DNA from: Pseudomonas sp. NC02 | GTDB lineage: Bacteria > Pseudomonadota > Gammaproteobacteria > Pseudomonadales > Pseudomonadaceae | Length of the DNA stretch: 64,000 nucleotides | Assembly: GCF_002874965.1 (NCBI RefSeq) | Contig: NZ_CP025624.1 | Span: 2,728,001 to 2,792,000, forward strand | Reading direction: 5' to 3' | Program-made: the position numbers and the translations under genes | In this document: one piece after another, positions 47,036 through 55,887 of the stretch | Position numbering within the stretch: the first letter of the stretch is position 1 | Layout of the letters: each line of letters begins with the position of its first letter | Notes under the pieces: model-generated | What the model saw: only the letters and a program-made list of their open reading frames with translations | Databases searched by the model: none | Told to the model about the DNA's origin: nothing

Positions 47036-47413
47036 TCAGCAACCATCTGCATGTTTTGCGCCGTAGGTTGCTTGGTCCACAGTGTATTTTTCTCCAGCAC
47101 TCGAGGAAAGTTGCTTAATGAGGCCTTTGCACGAGAAGCCCATCATATTGAGATACTGCTTCGCAGACCTCACCGCCTGCTGGTTCCAGTCAATGTTCAT
47201 GCTATCCACTGCTATCGTAGCGTCAGAAACGTCGAAACCCTCTCCAGCATCAGATGAAAGCTGATGAATAAGCCCATTGCGTGAGAAGCCCGTCATGCTG
47301 AGATACTGCTTCGCTGATTTGACTGCATTATTTTGAGGCCCAGTCAAATCTCCAGCCCATGAGGGGGCAGCAGCAAAAAAAGTGACAGCCAATATTACTT
47401 TCAAAAAATTCAT
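47036..47413 (-). CDS. Ltp-like secreted protein (superinfection-exclusion repeat family)
   Basis: 125 residues. Signal peptide residues 1-20 ('VTFFAAAPSWAGD') without a lipobox cysteine. Two ~45-residue repeats follow, 'NNAVKSAKQYLSMTGFSRNGLIHQLSSDAGEGFDVSDATIAVD' and 'QQAVRSAKQYLNMMGFSCKGLIKQLSSSAGEKYTVDQATYGAK'. They match the tandem helix-turn-helix repeats of the Ltp family, known from a Streptococcus prophage lipoprotein that blocks phage DNA injection. The mature protein probably stays in the periplasm. A role in superinfection exclusion here is inference from family. AT-rich surroundings suggest prophage or island origin. Confidence 0.75.
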   Translation of the reverse strand: MNFLKVILAVTFFAAAPSWAGDLTGPQNNAVKSAKQYLSMTGFSRNGLIHQLSSDAGEGFDVSDATIAVDSMNIDWNQQAVRSAKQYLNMMGFSCKGLIKQLSSSAGEKYTVDQATYGAKHADGC

Positions 47414-47612
47414 CGGAATATCTCCAGAACCCGTGCAACGCCTCTAACGGCCTTAAAATTCTTGTCTTACGGCTCAACTTTACATGACACGTCCCTTTGA
47501 GGAGACTGAGCGAATTTCCTCGGCTTTCACCTAGTCAATCAGTGCCTGCAGCTGCGGCGATAGGCCAAGAATCACGTTTATTGCGAGAGTCATTTTTTCC
47601 TTGATTACTGAG

Positions 47613-48167
47613 CTACCGGACGACGTTTAACTCAACAGATTCGTAGCTAACTAGACAAGCCGCCTTCTTGTCGACGCCACTTACTTTTAAGTCATAGGTT
47701 AGACGTACTGAGCCGTTTGGAGCTTCAATTGTAGCGCCGGGCAGTTTTTCAGCCAATTGGCCTGCGCAAAGAGGTTCAGCATACGCACGGGAAACCGGCT
47801 CACTCGTAGCCGGCGTGCCCATCTCGATCTGTGTCCGAGTGTAGAAGGTGTTGTAAAGCTGGCCGCTTCTCACTTCTTTGCACTGTACATAAAACTTCGG
47901 GTCCGCTGGGTCAGAGTCGGTATCGGGCATTGCATACTCAACTGAGGAGCACTTCTCCTGCCTGCGGTGCATTTCAACCAGCGGAGCGAGCAGCGGTTGC
48001 CACTTAGCAAACTTGTCCAGTTTCTTACAACCTTCCCCGCAGCCGCCGATCTTTTCGGGAATGGCACCAGGTGTGATCGGAGCAAGGTGAAGTACAACTG
48101 CTGGCTTGGATTCCTGACCACAGCCGGCCAAGAGCACGGGGACGCTTAAAACGATGAGATATTTCAA
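47613..48167 (-). CDS. Putative lipoprotein of unknown function
   Basis: 184 residues using a TTG start at 48167, chosen because AAGGA lies 8 bases upstream; a TTG at 48191 would add eight residues. Residues 1-16 form a lipoprotein signal ending LLAGC, so the mature protein is lipid-anchored at that cysteine. Six more cysteines ('GGCGEGCKK', 'KCSS', 'VQCKE', 'LCAG', 'ACLVS') suggest disulfides. The family was not recognised. It follows the 70-residue gene by 20 bases, so the two are probably co-transcribed. Confidence 0.65.
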   Translation of the reverse strand: MKYLIVLSVPVLLAGCGQESKPAVVLHLAPITPGAIPEKIGGCGEGCKKLDKFAKWQPLLAPLVEMHRRQEKCSSVEYAMPDTDSDPADPKFYVQCKEVRSGQLYNTFYTRTQIEMGTPATSEPVSRAYAEPLCAGQLAEKLPGATIEAPNGSVRLTYDLKVSGVDKKAACLVSYESVELNVVR

Positions 48168-48187
48168 TGCGGAGTTTCCTTTTTCCG

Positions 48188-48400
48188 TCAATTAGTATTT
48201 TCGAGGCTTCGCTTTGCTGAGTTGACGCAATCGCCGTATCCGCTAGCGTCCTCGCTGTCATCGTAAACTTCATCGCAGATCTGCTTCGCTTGCTGCGTCG
48301 AGGATGCTGTATGTGCCGGTGGATTGCAGTCTGAAGTATTCGCCGCAATTATCGCGGCAATAATCAAACCTAAAGCTATCAGCGTATGATGGGGCTCCAT
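48188..48400 (-). CDS. Small exported or membrane-anchored protein
   Basis: 70 residues. A hydrophobic N-terminus (residues 6-20, 'LIALGLIIAAIIAANTS') acts as a signal or anchor. The rest is acidic with three cysteines ('DCNPP', 'ICDEVYDDSEDASGYGDCVN'). GAGG precedes the ATG. It is the middle gene of the three small minus-strand genes from 48,703 to 47,613. No family was recognised. Confidence 0.6.
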   Translation of the reverse strand: MEPHHTLIALGLIIAAIIAANTSDCNPPAHTASSTQQAKQICDEVYDDSEDASGYGDCVNSAKRSLENTN

Positions 48401-48424
48401 GCTTCGGTTTCCTCGAACAGTTTG

Positions 48425-48703
48425 TCAGTCGTTGTCCTTGCCTACCGTCACTCCATCCACTGTCAGGGTCAGGAAAACAGGCCAAGTCGAGCCGTTCTTG
48501 ATATCCCACACATAAAAGTGCTTGCCAGGAGTGCCCATGATCTGTGAGTTGTCCTCGACCCGGCGTCTCGCCTTCTCATCCAGCGCGATTACCTGGACGG
48601 CGTAACACGGATGGCCGGTATCTAAGTCATACGGACCAGCCTGTCGCCGAAATCGAGAGCCGGGGGGCAGAGTGATTTTGTGCTCGTTTTCGTCACTGCT
48701 CAT
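48425..48703 (-). CDS. Small hypothetical protein
   Basis: 92 residues, soluble, mixed alpha/beta, with 'GHPCYAVQVIALDEKARRRVEDNSQIMG' and a C-terminal 'WPVFLTLTVDGVTVGKDND'. No signal peptide and no recognised domain. It lies 24 bases upstream of the 70-residue gene, probably in one transcript with it and the lipoprotein gene. Confidence 0.55.
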   Translation of the reverse strand: MSSDENEHKITLPPGSRFRRQAGPYDLDTGHPCYAVQVIALDEKARRRVEDNSQIMGTPGKHFYVWDIKNGSTWPVFLTLTVDGVTVGKDND

Positions 48704-48810
48704 GATCTTTTGCTCGAACTCGTTGCTGCAATGATAAAGCGTTCATCAGTCCTCGGCCATGGACGCCTCAAGCTAGGCCCAAGCAAGCTTCTTGACGGAC
48801 AATATTAAAA

Positions 48811-48842
48811 CACCTGAAGGGCAGCAATCGGCTAAAAATGGA
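48811..48842 (+). repeat. Dispersed repeat, degenerate copy
   Basis: CACCTGAAGGGCAGCAATCG then GCTAAAAATGGA, in the gap between two small genes. Confidence 0.5.
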
Positions 48843-48925
48843 GAGTGATAGAAAAATAAATCAGTCCACTTTTCGGTACATCAACTACAAAGGCCTTTGC
48901 AGTCATGGGTGGTTTCAGCACATTC

Positions 48926-49591
48926 TTAGATGTATCCATGGATGTTTCTCATATGCATCTTCATATTCTGCTCCTTTATACTTTTGTTGCATTTAGGGCA
49001 GATAGTCATGTTATTTTTTACGAGGTTCTTCCTTTTTCTATTGACCCACTTGTCCGTGCCAAATATATATGAGGGGGCTTCTGCTGGCCATATGCGACCG
49101 GAAGCAGGCTCATATACACATAGCTTGCCCAAGAGGAAGCCTGCATTGTTTTTTACTTTTAAATTTATATTGTCCAACTTGCCTGTTTCAATTGTTAGCC
49201 TGGTATACGCTTTCAGATTGTCAACATGGGAAGCCTTAACAACACCTATTATTTCATTTTGGGTAGGATGATAGTGGTTTTCACTTGCTGATAGCAAAGT
49301 GCTTTTTATGTTGGAGTCAGGTTCGAAGCATGCGTGCTTAAACCATGGTGGGCCTAATGGTGGGTCGATCCAAACTGAACCGCCATTATGTCGAATGAAA
49401 TAAACTTCACTTCTGCAAATCGGGCAGTGTGTACAAAAGCAAGTGCTTTCCAAACTAATAGTATAACCCGAGTAATCGGTAACCATTGAATTACCTGCAC
49501 TGATGCAAGCCCCCTGAATATGTATGGGCGTGCACCTACCATTGACATAACGAAACTCAATGGTATTACCGCATCGGCTGCATATGCTCAT
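48926..49591 (-). CDS. Zinc-ribbon protein with C-terminal C2H2-like finger
   Basis: 221 residues. The N-terminus has 'CSRCG', and a second ribbon 'CFCTHCPICRSEVYFIRHNGGSVWIDPPLGPPWFKHACF' carries the '..(F/I)D..LGPPW.KH.C' pattern seen in many unannotated bacterial zinc proteins. The C-terminus has 'CPKCNKSIKEQNMKMHMRNIH', a C2H2 arrangement that is rare in bacteria. The middle ~100 residues are unassigned. It may bind nucleic acid, but the function is unknown. Low GC marks it as acquired DNA. Confidence 0.65.
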   Translation of the reverse strand: MSICSRCGNTIEFRYVNGRCTPIHIQGACISAGNSMVTDYSGYTISLESTCFCTHCPICRSEVYFIRHNGGSVWIDPPLGPPWFKHACFEPDSNIKSTLLSASENHYHPTQNEIIGVVKASHVDNLKAYTRLTIETGKLDNINLKVKNNAGFLLGKLCVYEPASGRIWPAEAPSYIFGTDKWVNRKRKNLVKNNMTICPKCNKSIKEQNMKMHMRNIHGYI

Positions 49592-50072
49592 TTTCTGACC
49601 ATGCAGCTACTTGCAAGCAGCCGAGAAATGCGTTGCGGTTTTTTTTCGGTTGAATGTGCCTGACGACCTTCCTTTTTCATACGTACTCCGTGTTTGCTGT
49701 GTTGCGTCAGCCCCCCATAGAAAACATACTGGAGGAAGATATACGCGGTTCTCACGTTACGTCTTCATTTTCTGCGAATCCATGCGTCTACTTTGGACCG
49801 ATTCTGCTGAAAACGTTGGTGCAGGTAAAGCCCTGTTCAACCGCCCTGAAAAAACCTGAACCGCTTTGGTTTTAAGTCCTACGAGTTACTGCAACGGGGC
49901 GAAAGCAATCTGATGTGAGGGGCGGTTCTGGCCGAATGCGGCCTCTAAATTGACGGGTAGGCCGGTCAGCCATAGGCCTGCTGCCGACCGTAAGCAGCCC
50001 CTAAAAAATCATCTCGAAACTAATAAATATAGTTCCGTTATACCTGCCTCATTTGAGACGCGAACGTGGCTC
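49592..50072. other. Gene-free stretch with one degenerate repeat
   Basis: 481 bases between two minus-strand genes. Short frames here lack ribosome-binding sites and protein-like composition. At 49,911-49,945 there is a degenerate dispersed repeat (GGCGGTTCTGGCCGAATGCG). Nothing else was seen. Confidence 0.5.
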
Positions 50073-51395
50073 TCATTCGTTAGAAAAAGTTTTCATGTCA
50101 GAAAGCAGGAAATCTTTTACATCCCAGAAAAGGCTAGAAAACCGAGAAAATCTAGAGCTGTCCAGCTCCGGAACAATGTCCCTCGCAAACACAAGCTTTC
50201 CATCTGAAATCTCTCTGGTTTCCAGAATGTCACTCTTCCTTGTTTCGACTACCAAACCAGAACCATTTTTTACTCTAACCTCTAAATCAGGATATCTTAA
50301 TACAAGACCATATCCCTGATCATTTTTGTAGCCTAGCACATCATCGTCAAAGAGAAATTCTATAGAGTAATTCTGCATCTCCACATATTTGCGCCGATCA
50401 TTAGAGGCGGGTATCAACATCGCTCCAGCTCGACCACTTTCAGAAAGTTTTCCTTGCTTAGCATACCTGCCCTCGCCTCTATCCTTGAAATATTTCGGAA
50501 GCTTTTTGTAAGCTTCCATGCCTTCTCGATCATTATCAAATAATGCCAAAGCTGGATAAGCGCTATCCTTTCTGACTGTGGATATAAAGGTGCAAAGCGT
50601 TTGTGCACCTCCAGAGCCGCCTTTATTTCCTCCGGTTACATCGCACTCCTTAATTAAGAATGGGATTTCTTCGTTTGGAAAAAGCTTGCTATATGCAGTA
50701 TTCAGAATCATGCGATCTGTTTTTCCCTCCACATATAATACCGGTTTAGTAACCGTGCTCAGCCCTAGCCTTAAAGCAATGAGTTCTTTGTGTGTGGAAC
50801 TTAAAAGCTCATCCTCCGAAGACCATTCTTTTTTTAAAGCTTCTTCAGTTAAAAAGTGCTGAGTCCTGATCATTGGATCATACTCTGACTGTATATCATA
50901 TCTGCTATTTATTCTATTTTGCAGCTCGTTCCATCTGTGCTTCCTAATTAACATAAATATATGACTTGGTATATGGAAAAGATCCCAGGATAGCATATTC
51001 ATAATGCTAGCCATATCTGCGGGGCGTCGGTATTCAAAAACCAAGTCGAGTATTTCAGTAATTAAAAGCCTGCCCGGATCTTCGACCCATAAGTATGTAC
51101 CGTAGCCGTGCTCGTGCAACTCCGAGGCATCAAAGCTAGTAAACACTATACTCAACAAAGTTTCCGGAATGTTGACGTCGGCAATGTCTTTCAACATCCT
51201 TAGCACAAACAAAGCTTCAAGAGTGCTCTCAGGCCTCTCCAATATAGCTGGCAATAATTTATCTAGGCGCTGGAGTAGCTCAGTCGCACCACTATCTCCC
51301 AAGTAGTATTGTTCCTGTCGCTTTTCTACAGCCGAGAAAGGATAGCCAAATCCGTCAATATAATCATTCTTGCCAATTTCTTCGACATTAGTCAT
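50073..51395 (-). CDS. Stand-alone Toprim-domain protein
   Basis: 440 residues from the ATG at 51395 (a TTG lies two codons earlier). The first ~215 residues are mostly helical and unassigned. Then comes a Toprim fold: 'VLYVEGKTDRMILNTAYSKLF' with glutamate E223, and 'YPALALFDNDREGMEAYKKL' with the D287-x-D289 pair. This resembles the nuclease half of OLD-family enzymes, but there is no Walker A ATPase domain and no ATPase gene nearby. Metal-dependent DNA cleavage is the plausible activity. It is AT-rich and alone on its strand, so it is a candidate defence nuclease. Confidence 0.7.
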   Translation of the reverse strand: MTNVEEIGKNDYIDGFGYPFSAVEKRQEQYYLGDSGATELLQRLDKLLPAILERPESTLEALFVLRMLKDIADVNIPETLLSIVFTSFDASELHEHGYGTYLWVEDPGRLLITEILDLVFEYRRPADMASIMNMLSWDLFHIPSHIFMLIRKHRWNELQNRINSRYDIQSEYDPMIRTQHFLTEEALKKEWSSEDELLSSTHKELIALRLGLSTVTKPVLYVEGKTDRMILNTAYSKLFPNEEIPFLIKECDVTGGNKGGSGGAQTLCTFISTVRKDSAYPALALFDNDREGMEAYKKLPKYFKDRGEGRYAKQGKLSESGRAGAMLIPASNDRRKYVEMQNYSIEFLFDDDVLGYKNDQGYGLVLRYPDLEVRVKNGSGLVVETRKSDILETREISDGKLVFARDIVPELDSSRFSRFSSLFWDVKDFLLSDMKTFSNE

Positions 51396-52009
51396 AAACA
51401 AAGCTCAAAAATTATAGGTAAGCCGCGCAAGGCCGACGCTTGCTGGCTAATACTCTTCCACCAGGACAATGCTCGCGGACGAAAATCCCTCAGCGTCGTC
51501 AAACAATGTTTGGTGCATCTCTTCGTCGGTCAATTTTTTGCTCTTGCTGCTTCTCAATGTCTCGATCACTAAACCAGCATAACCCACCAATCGGTAAAGA
51601 CAGACCAGCCCTCATCGTGTTGAACCGCTTGCTGTGCTCCTTACTTAAAAAATCACCATTTCTCGGATTTGGGGGATCCAAGCAAGGCCCGAAGAGTTCG
51701 GCAAGTGTCCGCTTTTGGCCGATAGCAGCCGGTCGTTCCGTAGGCTGCATGCCATCTGTGAGCTGGCAGTATCGGCCCGAGGAGGGGAGATCAAAGTTGA
51801 TCCAAGCGCGGTCATTTGCATGTAAAACAGCAGGATCAGTCATGTGATGGCCCTTATCGGCTCGTACTGTGCATCTTCAATCGTCAATTGTCCTGGTTCT
51901 AACCGGGACGTGCTTAACCACCATTAGCCCGGTTGAACTGCCAACGCGTGGAACGACCCGCTATGCCGGCAAGTCTACCTGTATCTACTCATGGGTAAGG
52001 TACAGCGCA
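51396..52009. other. Gene-poor stretch with an inverted dispersed repeat
   Basis: 614 bases. A minus-strand frame at 51,499-51,843 runs through the repeat copy at 51,704-51,736 (TCCGCTTTTGGCCGATAGCA) and is judged spurious. No other gene is supported. Confidence 0.5.
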
Positions 52010-52309
52010 ATGGATAAGACAATCACCGTCGATCAACTAGCGACCACCGACCTTGGATCAATCAACGAAATATGGCTTGGCGGGACGCATACCCAGCTAT
52101 GCCTATGGCGTGGCGAACAGGTCTTCACCCACGAGATGATGAGCGAGGGCACCCACGATCAGAATGTCCAACGCTTGTGCTTGCAGTTGGTCAACCCTGA
52201 CGATCAAACCGCCTTAGCCAGCGTTGAGGTAATTGTGCGCGAACGGCTGAAAAAAATGGGGAAGGAGGGCGAGTTTTACCCCGCAGAGGAGGCTGAGACT
52301 CATCAATAA
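52010..52309 (+). CDS. Small hypothetical protein
   Basis: 99 residues from the ATG at 52010 (MDKTITVDQLATTDLG), with AAGG about nine bases upstream; the longer frame is unlikely. The sequence is soluble and slightly acidic, with 'INEIWLGGTHTQLCLWRGEQVFTHEMMSEGTHDQNVQRL'. No recognised domain and no partner. The region 52,310-52,534 after it is empty. Confidence 0.5.
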   Translation: MDKTITVDQLATTDLGSINEIWLGGTHTQLCLWRGEQVFTHEMMSEGTHDQNVQRLCLQLVNPDDQTALASVEVIVRERLKKMGKEGEFYPAEEAETHQ

Positions 52310-52534
52310 GAAGAGGGGTATCGGTCATTCAGCGGAAGTTGATCCAAAGCCTGTTTTCGCTTGGAAGCGTATCTTCCGATGATGATCCAGTAACGCTTAG
52401 GATGACTCACTCAATTCAGCAACCCCATGGAGTAACCAACAGGTTATGGATATCGAATTTCGCGGTAATGGCATGCGTGATAACCCATCTGTAGGTACAT
52501 GAATCGCCCCTGATTTCATAGGCGCGTTATGGAT

Positions 52535-53311
52535 TCAACCGGTTTGTGTAGCCATCCAGGTCAAAAAATCATGGAGCTGAGTCGTAAATTTCTTTGGCTT
52601 GGCATCCGGGTTTCTTGCCTGGGACAAGAAAAAAGAGATCTGCATTCTCATACTCGGGTAATGCTGAACAAACTGCTCGACAAGCTCTTCCAGTGTTTGC
52701 GGCCACATCAGGTCCTGTTCAGAGCGAAGCACTTGAGTTGACCGGATGAGTTTGCGCGAAGCTTCTCGCTGCAAGCGTAGCGATTGCGTCGGTGTGGTCG
52801 CCTGGTCGATAAGGTCGGCATACCGGGTCAGCACGGATTCAAAGTCACCATTCACGGCAATGGCGATAGCGCGCGACGGCTTGAACCGGTCGAAGCGTTG
52901 GGTCAGATCATCGCCCCATAAGCAACGACAGTGATGCTTGAGCCAATACCCCCAGCTCAATCGATTGTCAGGTGCCAATACTTCAGCACGACTACCGATA
53001 TCGAAATCGATCTTGGTGACTTCGGCATGCCGACTTTCCAGCGTGCGCCTTTTCGACTCCAGCATTTCCAGATCCTGCGACGTAGGTGGGCTGTGCAGAA
53101 TAAGGGTTAGGTCAAGGTCAGAAAACCCCGGCACGGCGTCGCCTCTCGCGACACTGCCATAAAGATAAATCCCGTCCAGCAGAGGTTCCGGCCGCGCGAG
53201 CGTCATGCAAACGTCCGTCAGCAAAGCCTGAAACTGTGGCTGCGTCTCGACGTTGGACACGGTGAGGATATAACCGTCCGCATCAATGCCACGAGGTTGG
53301 AGTCGTTCCAT
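52535..53311 (-). CDS. Nucleotidyltransferase-domain protein (aminoglycoside adenylyltransferase-like)
   Basis: 258 residues. The NTase signature is explicit: 'LDGIYLYGSVARGDAVPGFSDLDLTLIL', i.e. GS followed by the D-x-D pair, near residues 46-73. A helical C-terminal half ('LRLQREASRKLIRSTQVL') fits the AadA/LinB-like architecture in which the second domain binds the acceptor. It could adenylylate a small molecule, or act as an antitoxin-type NTase, but no HEPN partner is adjacent. Resistance activity is unproven. GC content is near the core average. Confidence 0.8.
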   Translation of the reverse strand: MERLQPRGIDADGYILTVSNVETQPQFQALLTDVCMTLARPEPLLDGIYLYGSVARGDAVPGFSDLDLTLILHSPPTSQDLEMLESKRRTLESRHAEVTKIDFDIGSRAEVLAPDNRLSWGYWLKHHCRCLWGDDLTQRFDRFKPSRAIAIAVNGDFESVLTRYADLIDQATTPTQSLRLQREASRKLIRSTQVLRSEQDLMWPQTLEELVEQFVQHYPSMRMQISFFLSQARNPDAKPKKFTTQLHDFLTWMATQTG

Positions 53312-53358
53312 GAAGCCGTCCTTGAGTTGCGTTCAGTAAAAATCGGGGTCAAACCCCA

Positions 53359-53535
53359 TCAAGACGTGCGCCGGCCTTCCAGGCTGGAAAACACATGCAT
53401 ACCCGCCAGCATCGCCACTACGAAGATGAGAATTTGCCAGTGCCCGGTAAACAGAAGGGCGACCGCAGGCCCAGGGCAGATACCCGAGAACAAACACGCT
53501 GACGGACAGCCCGATCAGTTCCTGCACAGGAGAGT
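53359..53535 (-). pseudogene. C-terminal remnant of a YeeE/YedE (DUF6691-like) transporter gene
   Basis: On the minus strand the frame 'ELIGLSVSVFVLG' passes, after a one-base shift near 53,485, into 'GICPGPAVALLFTGHWQILIFVVAMLAGMHVFSSLEGRRTS' and the stop at 53,359. This is the conserved C-terminal end of the YeeE/YedE-like sulfur-transport membrane proteins. Everything upstream is missing, so this is a gene scar. Confidence 0.6.
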
Positions 53536-53663
53536 CGGTGAGGGTTGTTGCTCAGCGAACCATCATAACCATCCGGGCGGGGCTGGGTCTGCGCAAGTCA
53601 GATTTTGCTGCCGCTCCCCATGGAGTGGGTGAAGCCCTGCTTCCAGTACTAAAGGAGGTGTCA

Positions 53664-53720
53664 ATGCCCGCTAAAGGACCATTTCGGTCTGACGCCATAG
53701 GTTTAGGCTCAGCTTTGTGA
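53664..53720 (+). CDS. 18-residue ORF with a near-perfect ribosome-binding site
   Basis: TAAAGGAGGTG ends 3 bases before ATG 53664, and the frame MPAKGPFRSDAIGLGSAL stops at 53,718. It lies 96 bases upstream of yiaY and could be a leader peptide or a fragment of an older gene. Confidence 0.35.
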   Translation: MPAKGPFRSDAIGLGSAL

Positions 53721-53816
53721 TCGTCAACGATGACAACAAGAGGCGCCGCATCACCTGCGAGATGAGTAGAAAACCTCACTGACTCCCGTGTCTCCATAAT
53801 AAAAAGAGGATTTATC

Positions 53817-54965
53817 ATGAGTAGCACCTTCTTCATTCCTTCCGTGAACATGATGGGCATTGGCAGCCTCGACGAGGCGATGCTCGCAATCCGCAAGTAC
53901 GGATTCCGCAAAGCCTTGATCGTCACCGATGCCGGCCTGGCCAAAGCCGGCGTGGCGGCCAAGGTCGCCGGCCTGCTGGCCCAGCAAGACATCGACTCCA
54001 CCCTGTTTGACGGCGCCAAACCGAATCCGACCGTCAGCAACGTGGAAAAGGGCCTTGAATTGCTGGCCCGCAGCGACTGTGATTTCATTATTTCCCTGGG
54101 CGGCGGTTCCCCCCATGACTGCGCCAAGGGCATTGCCCTGTGCGCCGCCAACGGTGGGCACATCAGCGACTACGAAGGCGTCGACCAATCCGCCAAACCA
54201 CAAATGCCACTGATCGCCATCAACACCACCGCCGGCACGGCGAGTGAAATGACCCGTTTCTGCATCATCACCGACGAAGTCCGCCACGTGAAAATGGCCA
54301 TCGTCGACCGCAACGTCACCCCCCTGTTATCCGTCAACGACCCCTCGCTGATGGCCGCCATGCCCAAAGGCCTGACCGCCGCCACCGGCATGGACGCACT
54401 GACCCACGCCGTCGAAGCCTACGTGTCGACGGCGGCCACGCCGATCACCGATGCCTGTGCACTCAAAGCCATCGAATTGATCTCGGCCAACCTGCGCACC
54501 GCCGTTGCCCAGGGTGACAACATGACCGCCCGGGAAAACATGGCCTACGCGCAATTCCTTGCCGGCATGGCCTTCAACAATGCTTCGCTGGGTTACGTGC
54601 ACGCCATGGCGCACCAACTGGGCGGTTTCTACGACCTGCCTCACGGCGTGTGCAACGCGATCCTGCTGCCCCATGTGTCGAGCTTCAACGCCAGCGTATG
54701 TCCGGCCCGGTTTAAGGATATCGCTCATGCGATGGGGGTTGAGACTCAGCAACTGGATGCGGAGAAGGGTGCTGCGGCGGCTATCACGGCCATCCGTAAA
54801 CTGTCTGCGGATGTGGGGATTCCGAGTGGGCTCGTTGAGCTGGGTGTGAAGGCTGACGATATTCCGACCCTGGCAGCCAATGCCATGAAAGATGCCTGCG
54901 GTTTTACCAATCCGCGTCCTGCCAATCAGGATGAGATTGAGCAGATTTTTCATACGGCGATGTGA
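53817..54965 (+). CDS. yiaY: Iron-containing alcohol dehydrogenase (YiaY-like)
   Basis: 382 residues, the usual size for group III alcohol dehydrogenases. NAD-binding '[17 protein letters not shown]' near residue 95 and '[18 protein letters not shown]' near 140. The metal-ligand histidine region '[15 protein letters not shown]' and '[29 protein letters not shown]' are the family signatures. It oxidises alcohols (or L-threonine in E. coli YiaY) with NAD, using Fe2+. GAGG lies nine bases before the ATG, and a terminator follows. Its GC-rich, core-like composition contrasts with the AT-rich genes to its left. Confidence 0.93.
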   Translation: MSSTFFIPSVNMMGIGSLDEAMLAIRKYGFRKALIVTDAGLAKAGVAAKVAGLLAQQDIDSTLFDGAKPNPTVSNVEKGLELLARSDCDFIISLGGGSPHDCAKGIALCAANGGHISDYEGVDQSAKPQMPLIAINTTAGTASEMTRFCIITDEVRHVKMAIVDRNVTPLLSVNDPSLMAAMPKGLTAATGMDALTHAVEAYVSTAATPITDACALKAIELISANLRTAVAQGDNMTARENMAYAQFLAGMAFNNASLGYVHAMAHQLGGFYDLPHGVCNAILLPHVSSFNASVCPARFKDIAHAMGVETQQLDAEKGAAAAITAIRKLSADVGIPSGLVELGVKADDIPTLAANAMKDACGFTNPRPANQDEIEQIFHTAM

Positions 54966-54989
54966 TTGATGTGAAGTGATGCTGGAGAG

Positions 54990-55028
54990 AACGCCCCGCC
55001 TTTGGTTGAAGTGCGGGGTGTTTTGGTT
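54990..55028 (+). terminator. Rho-independent terminator after yiaY
   Basis: ACGCCCCGC and GCGGGGTGT form a stem with a ~12-base loop, followed by a T-rich run (TTTTGGTTTT), 25 bases after the stop codon. Confidence 0.8.
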
Positions 55029-55081
55029 TTGTTCGCCGATAGGGTTGGAGTGGCTCACTGGCTTGGCTGGAAGTGGTCTGT

Positions 55082-55108
55082 CATGAGCGGCTACTGTCGG
55101 CCATTAGT
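55082..55108 (+). repeat. Dispersed repeat at the truncation point of chemoreceptor copy 2
   Basis: CATGAGCGGCTACTGTCGGC then CATTAGT. Homology with the chemoreceptor gene begins at the very next base. Confidence 0.6.
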
Positions 55109-55887
55109 CCATGCGCTGCATGGAACCGGTCATCTGGGCGATTTCCGCCAGTTGGTGGCGCGCGCCTTTTTTGAAGGTGCCGCTGGCGTGAGCCAGCTCC
55201 TGACCCAGTTGGCCGAGGCCGTGGGAGTCGCGGGCGACGCCGTCGATCAGGCCGTAAAGTGATCGAAACGGGTGGCAAGGGAGACATGCACTTTTCCGGA
55301 CTGCCCTTGACGGCCTCACCGCTGAACTGCGTGGTGACGGCGAGCATTTTTTCGAGCATTTCCTGGCTTTCTACCGCTTCGGTCTGGCTGTGCACCGCGA
55401 GGTAGAGCAGGGCGACCGTCTCCATCACCACGTAGAACGCGTGGACGAAAATCATGCTCCAGCCGCCGTGATGCTCCATCACAAACACCGGGAAACCCTG
55501 GTGCTGCAAGGCATGAAACACCACGTGGTGTACCGCGATGGTGACGGCGGCCACCAGGATAGGCAGCCAGTCGCGGTAGAACGTCAGCACCGCCAGCAGC
55601 GCGAAGATACCGAAGTGCGATTCGATGACACCCTGGGCCTGGTTGATGTGCAACGCCATGACCATCAGGCCGATGCCAAGGGCGCAACGTATCAGGCGGG
55701 TGCCGCCGATGACGCGATAGGCCAGGGTCAGCACCACGCTGGTGCCGCCGCCTATGAAGAGCGCTTGAAGCAGCGTGTCCTGCCAGAACGCCAGGCCGAG
55801 GGAGAACAGGGCCATCAGCCAGATCAGGGCGAGCATGATGCGGTCGGCTTTGCGGTAGTGCTCGATGAAACGGGCTTGGGCAGGCAT
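55108..55887 (-). pseudogene. Truncated, frameshifted duplicate of the chemoreceptor gene
   Basis: The start at 55887 and the first ~197 residues (the whole membrane sensor) match the gene at 44,712 with few changes. A one-base loss in a T-run near 55,294 shifts the frame after 'KGSPEK', and a 14-base deletion follows. The copy is cut off at 55,108 before the coiled-coil signalling hairpin. If translated it would give a sensor without an output domain. Confidence 0.88.

Noticed and set aside
51499..51843. A 114-residue minus-strand ORF
   Set aside because: Part of it is the translated dispersed repeat, and no ribosome-binding site or family pattern was seen.
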